DNA of 9,543 bases from Burkholderiales bacterium (GTDB lineage Bacteria; Pseudomonadota; Gammaproteobacteria; Burkholderiales; Usitatibacteraceae): NCBI GenBank assembly GCA_014378085.1, contig JACMOJ010000376.1:1-9543 (forward strand), written 5' to 3'. Shown here one piece after another: positions 7,813 to 9,543 of this stretch. The notes under the pieces were generated by a model. It was not told the DNA's origin and searched no databases. It worked only from the letters and a program-made list of their open reading frames with translations. The position numbers and the translations under genes are program-made. Numbering within the stretch: position 1 is the first letter of the stretch; each line of letters opens with the position of its first letter.

Positions 7813-8178
7813 CCAGGTGTCGAAACGGCCGACCCACTCTGGCTACACGCATATTCTGGAAAGGAGCATGGCATGATGGTTGTTGGTTCACCGGCAGCGA
7901 TGCGAACCTTGGGCCAACAGCTGGTTGCTGCTGCGAATGACCTCGCGCCCGTTACTGAGCGATGGCCTAAGGAAATCGCAAGCCCGAGTGTTGTAGGACC
8001 ATACCGTGACATTGGCGATTTTCAGTTCTCCTTTCATCTGCGCGGGTCTTCTCCGCTCGGTGAAGTTGCACCAATGGGTCGGCGCACACTCCACCCGCTG
8101 GTGTTCGTAACTGTCACCGGTTGTACTGTTGTTGGCGCGGTTACAATTTTGCGCTGGCTTCTCGAAAGGGCGTTTTAG
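7789..8178 (+). CDS. hypothetical protein with one C-terminal membrane helix
   Basis: I do not recognise the family with confidence. The 129-aa frame has a soluble N-terminal part with GMMVVGSPAAMRTLGQQLV at 28-46 and RWPKEIASPSVVGPYRDIG at 58-76, a basic GRRT, and one hydrophobic helix at about 103-124 (HPLVFVTVTGCTVVGAVTIL) ending in LRWLLERAF. This suggests a tail-anchored inner-membrane protein facing the cytoplasm. A faint similarity of the GSPAAMRTLGQQL part to small immunity proteins is possible but unproven. The start is ambiguous. TTG 7789 lines up with the start of the 8676 ORF in the sister repeat. ATG 7798 and ATG 7807 have no ribosome site. ATG 7873 has the best one (AGGAG, six-base spacing) and would give 101 aa. 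An in-frame TAG at 7768 limits extension. Confidence 0.6.
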   Translation: MKNMLTMTPGVETADPLWLHAYSGKEHGMMVVGSPAAMRTLGQQLVAAANDLAPVTERWPKEIASPSVVGPYRDIGDFQFSFHLRGSSPLGEVAPMGRRTLHPLVFVTVTGCTVVGAVTILRWLLERAF

Positions 8179-8190
8179 CATGGCGCTAAA
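8174..8190. other. short inverted repeat at the stop of the 129-aa ORF
   Basis: TTTAGC-ATGGC-GCTAAA is a perfect six-base stem with a five-base loop spanning the stop codon. There is no T-tract. It may be an mRNA-end structure, or chance. The following bases up to 8311 hold repeat copy C and no gene. Confidence 0.3.
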
Positions 8191-8200
8191 CTTCGCCTTC

Positions 8201-8225
8201 TTCGGCCACAACCGGTCATTCCCGA
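8201..8225 (+). repeat. dispersed repeat, copy C (short)
   Basis: Matches the first 25 bases of copy A at 21 positions, sharing TTCGGCCA, CGG and ATTCCCGA. Beyond this it diverges, with only a loose echo of the later part (GTCTAATTGC against TTCTGATTTC). It lies 87 bases ahead of the 96-aa membrane ORF. Confidence 0.6.
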
Positions 8226-8311
8226 TGAATGTCTAATTGCGAACTGGAATGCGGGTATTTGTTGGAGATTGCATCCAATTTTTACTGAAGTGGTCATAAA
8301 AGAGAACGAAA

Positions 8312-8602
8312 TTGACATCGAGTTCTGTCGAAGAAATTTCCGATAGTTACGCTTTCCAGGCCGCGGAGTTTCGTACTCTGCTGGTCGTCATCGCAGTTTT
8401 TGCGACGATCAGTTCAACCGCATTTTTCTTTGGTTTCCCGCGCGTAGCTTTTGTGCTTTCCGTATTCGGAGTTGTTGCAAGCTGCGAGAGAATCTTTCGG
8501 TTGTGGAGCAAGGCGCCGTCGGTCTTATGGCGGGGTATTGCGGCCTTGCTTGCCTGTTTAGTTCTTACGGCCTTCGTTGCTTTCGTTATCCTAACTAATT
8601 AA
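8312..8602 (+). CDS. hypothetical small integral membrane protein, three predicted helices
   Basis: A 96-aa protein of unknown family. After a 20-residue acidic N-terminus it is almost wholly hydrophobic. Helices lie at about 22-41 (TLLVVIAVFATISSTAFFFG), 43-58 (PRVAFVLSVFGVVASC) and 73-94 (WRGIAALLACLVLTAFVAFV), with a basic loop at 60-67 (RIFRLWSK). The start is the TTG at 8312: a stop at 8297-8299 closes the frame just upstream, there is no internal ATG, and AAGAGA at 8300-8305 offers a weak ribosome site at six bases. No conserved motif suggests an activity. It could be a small membrane partner or an immunity-type protein, but that is speculation from its neighbours. Confidence 0.55.
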   Translation: MTSSSVEEISDSYAFQAAEFRTLLVVIAVFATISSTAFFFGFPRVAFVLSVFGVVASCERIFRLWSKAPSVLWRGIAALLACLVLTAFVAFVILTN

Positions 8603-8613
8603 GGCGCGATGAA

Positions 8614-8699
8614 TACTGCCAACAGCGGCGGCTCGCGAGTGCCTTCCGATTTCATAGGTTGATCCATCGAATCAAATGAAGAATTACGTGACTCTGATC
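8614..8699 (+). repeat. dispersed repeat, copy B
   Basis: Sister of copy A with 63 of 86 positions identical and no gap. It keeps CGAGTGC, GATTTCATAG, TTGATC, ATCAA and TGACT in the same spacing. Its hairpin TTGAT-N7-ATCAA (8659-8675) has a different loop from copy A but the same stem, and is followed directly by ATG 8676. Confidence 0.7.
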
Positions 8700-8753
8700 C
8701 ATATTTTTTTGATGGTCGCCGCAAATACGCGACGTCCCACATTTAGTTATTAG
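8676..8753 (+). CDS. 25-codon leader-like ORF in repeat copy B
   Basis: Reads MKNYVTLIHIFLMVAAN and eight more residues to a TAG at 8751-8753. Its first codons align with those of the 129-aa ORF in copy A (MKNMLTMT), with two synonymous and several conservative differences, which hints at a translated origin. The sequence is short and hydrophobic, like a leader or signal peptide. The stop lies seven bases before the GTG of the Imm50-like gene, so translation could be coupled. No ribosome site is evident. It may instead be the stump of a decayed gene. Confidence 0.3.
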   Translation: MKNYVTLIHIFLMVAANTRRPTFSY

Positions 8754-8760
8754 GCCCTGC

Positions 8761-9195
8761 GTGGAAGCCGTCGTACACATTACCGGTTCGGAAAAGGTCT
8801 CTGACGCGCTCGGATTCTGGCCTACGTTCCATGATGCCGAGGTCATTTCCTTCTCGGCAGAACGAGCTTTACCGCTCCAGATCGACTACACCGTGGCGCG
8901 CCTAGCAGTTCACGTCCGTCACTATAAATCTGTCGGCGAAGGCACTGTCGACTATGAGTTAGCCCTGCAGAAGAGTGTTCTTGTGCGATTTGTATTCCAC
9001 GGAGCGTGTGACTTCACGCTATCTGAGTTCAATCATCAGAACGTCATCAACTCAATCAGCGTCTCTTGCATTGATAACAACGAGGCCGCAAATCTGCGGG
9101 TCGACATTGAGTCAATATGGGGTTTCGGCGGATCACTTCGGTGCTCGTCTGTCGCGATAGAGGCCGTTGAATTGCTGTTCGATGCGCGGGCCTGA
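8761..9195 (+). CDS. Imm50-like immunity protein (orphan)
   Basis: A 144-aa soluble protein. FWPTFHDAEVISFSAER at 19-35, VLVRFVFHGACDFTLSEF at 73-90 followed by NHQNVI, and IESIWGFGGSLRC at 116-128 resemble, from memory, the WPSFHDAEV...FNHQNVL...FGFSGSF pattern of Imm50-type small proteins of polymorphic-toxin systems. By analogy it would bind and neutralise a toxin, but no toxin or secretion gene is visible, so the role is inference. No signal peptide is seen, so it is likely cytoplasmic. The start is GTG 8761. The frame is open back to 8713 but offers no ATG or GTG there, and the Shine-Dalgarno match is weak (TTAGG). A hairpin GACCA-TTCAT-TGGTC (9194-9208) begins inside its stop codon. Confidence 0.6.
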   Translation: MEAVVHITGSEKVSDALGFWPTFHDAEVISFSAERALPLQIDYTVARLAVHVRHYKSVGEGTVDYELALQKSVLVRFVFHGACDFTLSEFNHQNVINSISVSCIDNNEAANLRVDIESIWGFGGSLRCSSVAIEAVELLFDARA

Positions 9196-9265
9196 CCATT
9201 CATTGGTCCAGCCGCCTGATCGCACGGCTCATTTCCCACGTCAAAGGACCGCTTACGGGAAATCT

Positions 9266-9283
9266 GAATAGCAGCTTTGGGTC
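9266..9283 (-). repeat. dispersed repeat, inverted partial copy D
   Basis: On the minus strand GACCCAAAGCTGCTATTC matches copy A bases 7730-7747 at 15 of 18 positions. About ten bases further on the same strand a half-copy, AAGCGGTCCTTT, follows. It closes the pocket after the last small ORF in the opposite orientation. The surrounding bases 9196-9373 hold no gene that I can support. Confidence 0.45.
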
Positions 9284-9331
9284 AGTAGTTACCTTTCCCG
9301 CCTCCGCAACGCAAACATTTCGGCACTCGTC

Positions 9332-9355
9332 CCAGCAAGACGTCAGTCTTGCTGG
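9332..9355. terminator. strong 10-bp hairpin at the 3' end of the right-edge gene
   Basis: CCAGCAAGAC-GTCA-GTCTTGCTGG is a perfect ten-base stem with a four-base loop, 18 bases past the stop of the minus-strand gene. No T-tract follows in either direction, so it is not a textbook intrinsic terminator. It may act as an mRNA 3'-end stabiliser or a terminator of a less usual type. Confidence 0.45.
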
Positions 9356-9373
9356 CGGGCTAACTTGCCGAGA

Positions 9374-9543
9374 TCAGTGCCCCGTCTTTGGATACGCCGG
9401 CGTGTTGTCCGGCTTCACCCCCAGCGCCACAATCGCCCCCAAGAGGACGCCAAAACTTCCTTCACCGCGCGTCCAATCGTTGAGCGCTTTGCCGACCGCG
9501 AGTTTGCCGACGGTGGCAGTCGAGCGTTTGTAAACGCCGGCGG
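9374..9543 (-). CDS. 3' end of an unidentified gene
   Basis: The last 55 codons before a TGA at 9376-9374 are open on the minus strand to the right edge. They read AGVYKRSTATVGKLAVGKAL and then NDWTRGEGSFGVLLGAIVAL, ending GVKPDNTPAYPKTGH. The repeated VGK pattern and the Gly-rich hydrophobic run FGVLLGAIVALGV suggest a small or membrane-associated protein, but I do not recognise the family. A strong hairpin downstream supports this as a true gene end. The start lies outside the window. Confidence 0.5.
   Translation of the reverse strand, partial: AGVYKRSTATVGKLAVGKALNDWTRGEGSFGVLLGAIVALGVKPDNTPAYPKTGH

Noticed and set aside
7727..8699. CRISPR array
   Set aside because: The repeats are diverged, differ in length, and are separated by hundreds of bases containing ORFs; no cas gene is present.
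8591..8760. Integron attC site (CCTAAC near 8590, TTAGGC near 8751)
   Set aside because: The full RYYYAAC and GTTRRRY boxes with properly paired inner arms are not present, and no integron integrase is visible.

Overview
The window looks like a chromosomal segment of a betaproteobacterium with a GC content in the mid-50s by eye. The evidence is the combination of a betaproteobacterial-type TonB protein, an RNB exoribonuclease, a YqiA-type esterase and Mpl in one co-oriented block, next to a GshA of the proteobacterial (ferrooxidans-type) family coupled to GshB. I cannot name a genus.

Layout. (1) From 1 to 4904, on the minus strand, four genes read leftwards: mpl, yqiA-like esterase, RNB ribonuclease, then tonB-like, which runs off the left edge. 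Gaps of 61 to about 125 bases allow co-transcription. (2) From 4905 to 5099 lies a divergent intergenic region that must hold the starts of both the mpl block and gshA. (3) From 5100 to 7387, gshA and gshB lie on the plus strand and overlap by one base (TAATG). They encode the two ATP-dependent steps of glutathione synthesis. (4) From 7388 to about 9370 lies an accessory pocket with low coding density. It holds a short ORF resembling the C-terminal half of a ribbon-helix-helix antitoxin, a 129-aa protein with one C-terminal membrane helix, a 96-aa three-helix membrane protein, a 25-codon leader-like ORF, and a 144-aa protein resembling immunity protein Imm50. (5) From 9374 to the right edge is the 3' end of an unidentified minus-strand gene.

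How the parts work together. The mpl block serves the cell envelope (recycling of murein tripeptide, TonB energy transduction) alongside RNA turnover. The gsh pair makes glutathione. The pocket looks like a different kind of DNA. Each of its three larger small ORFs after the antitoxin relic sits just downstream of a member of one imperfect repeat family (7727, 8201, 8614), and a partial inverted member (9266-9283) lies beyond the last. Two of the repeats align without gaps for 86 bases and carry the same hairpin and the same first codons (M-K-N). This cassette-like arrangement, with an orphan immunity-like gene and an antitoxin relic, is the most unusual part of the window. No integrase, transposase, CRISPR array, tRNA or rRNA was seen.
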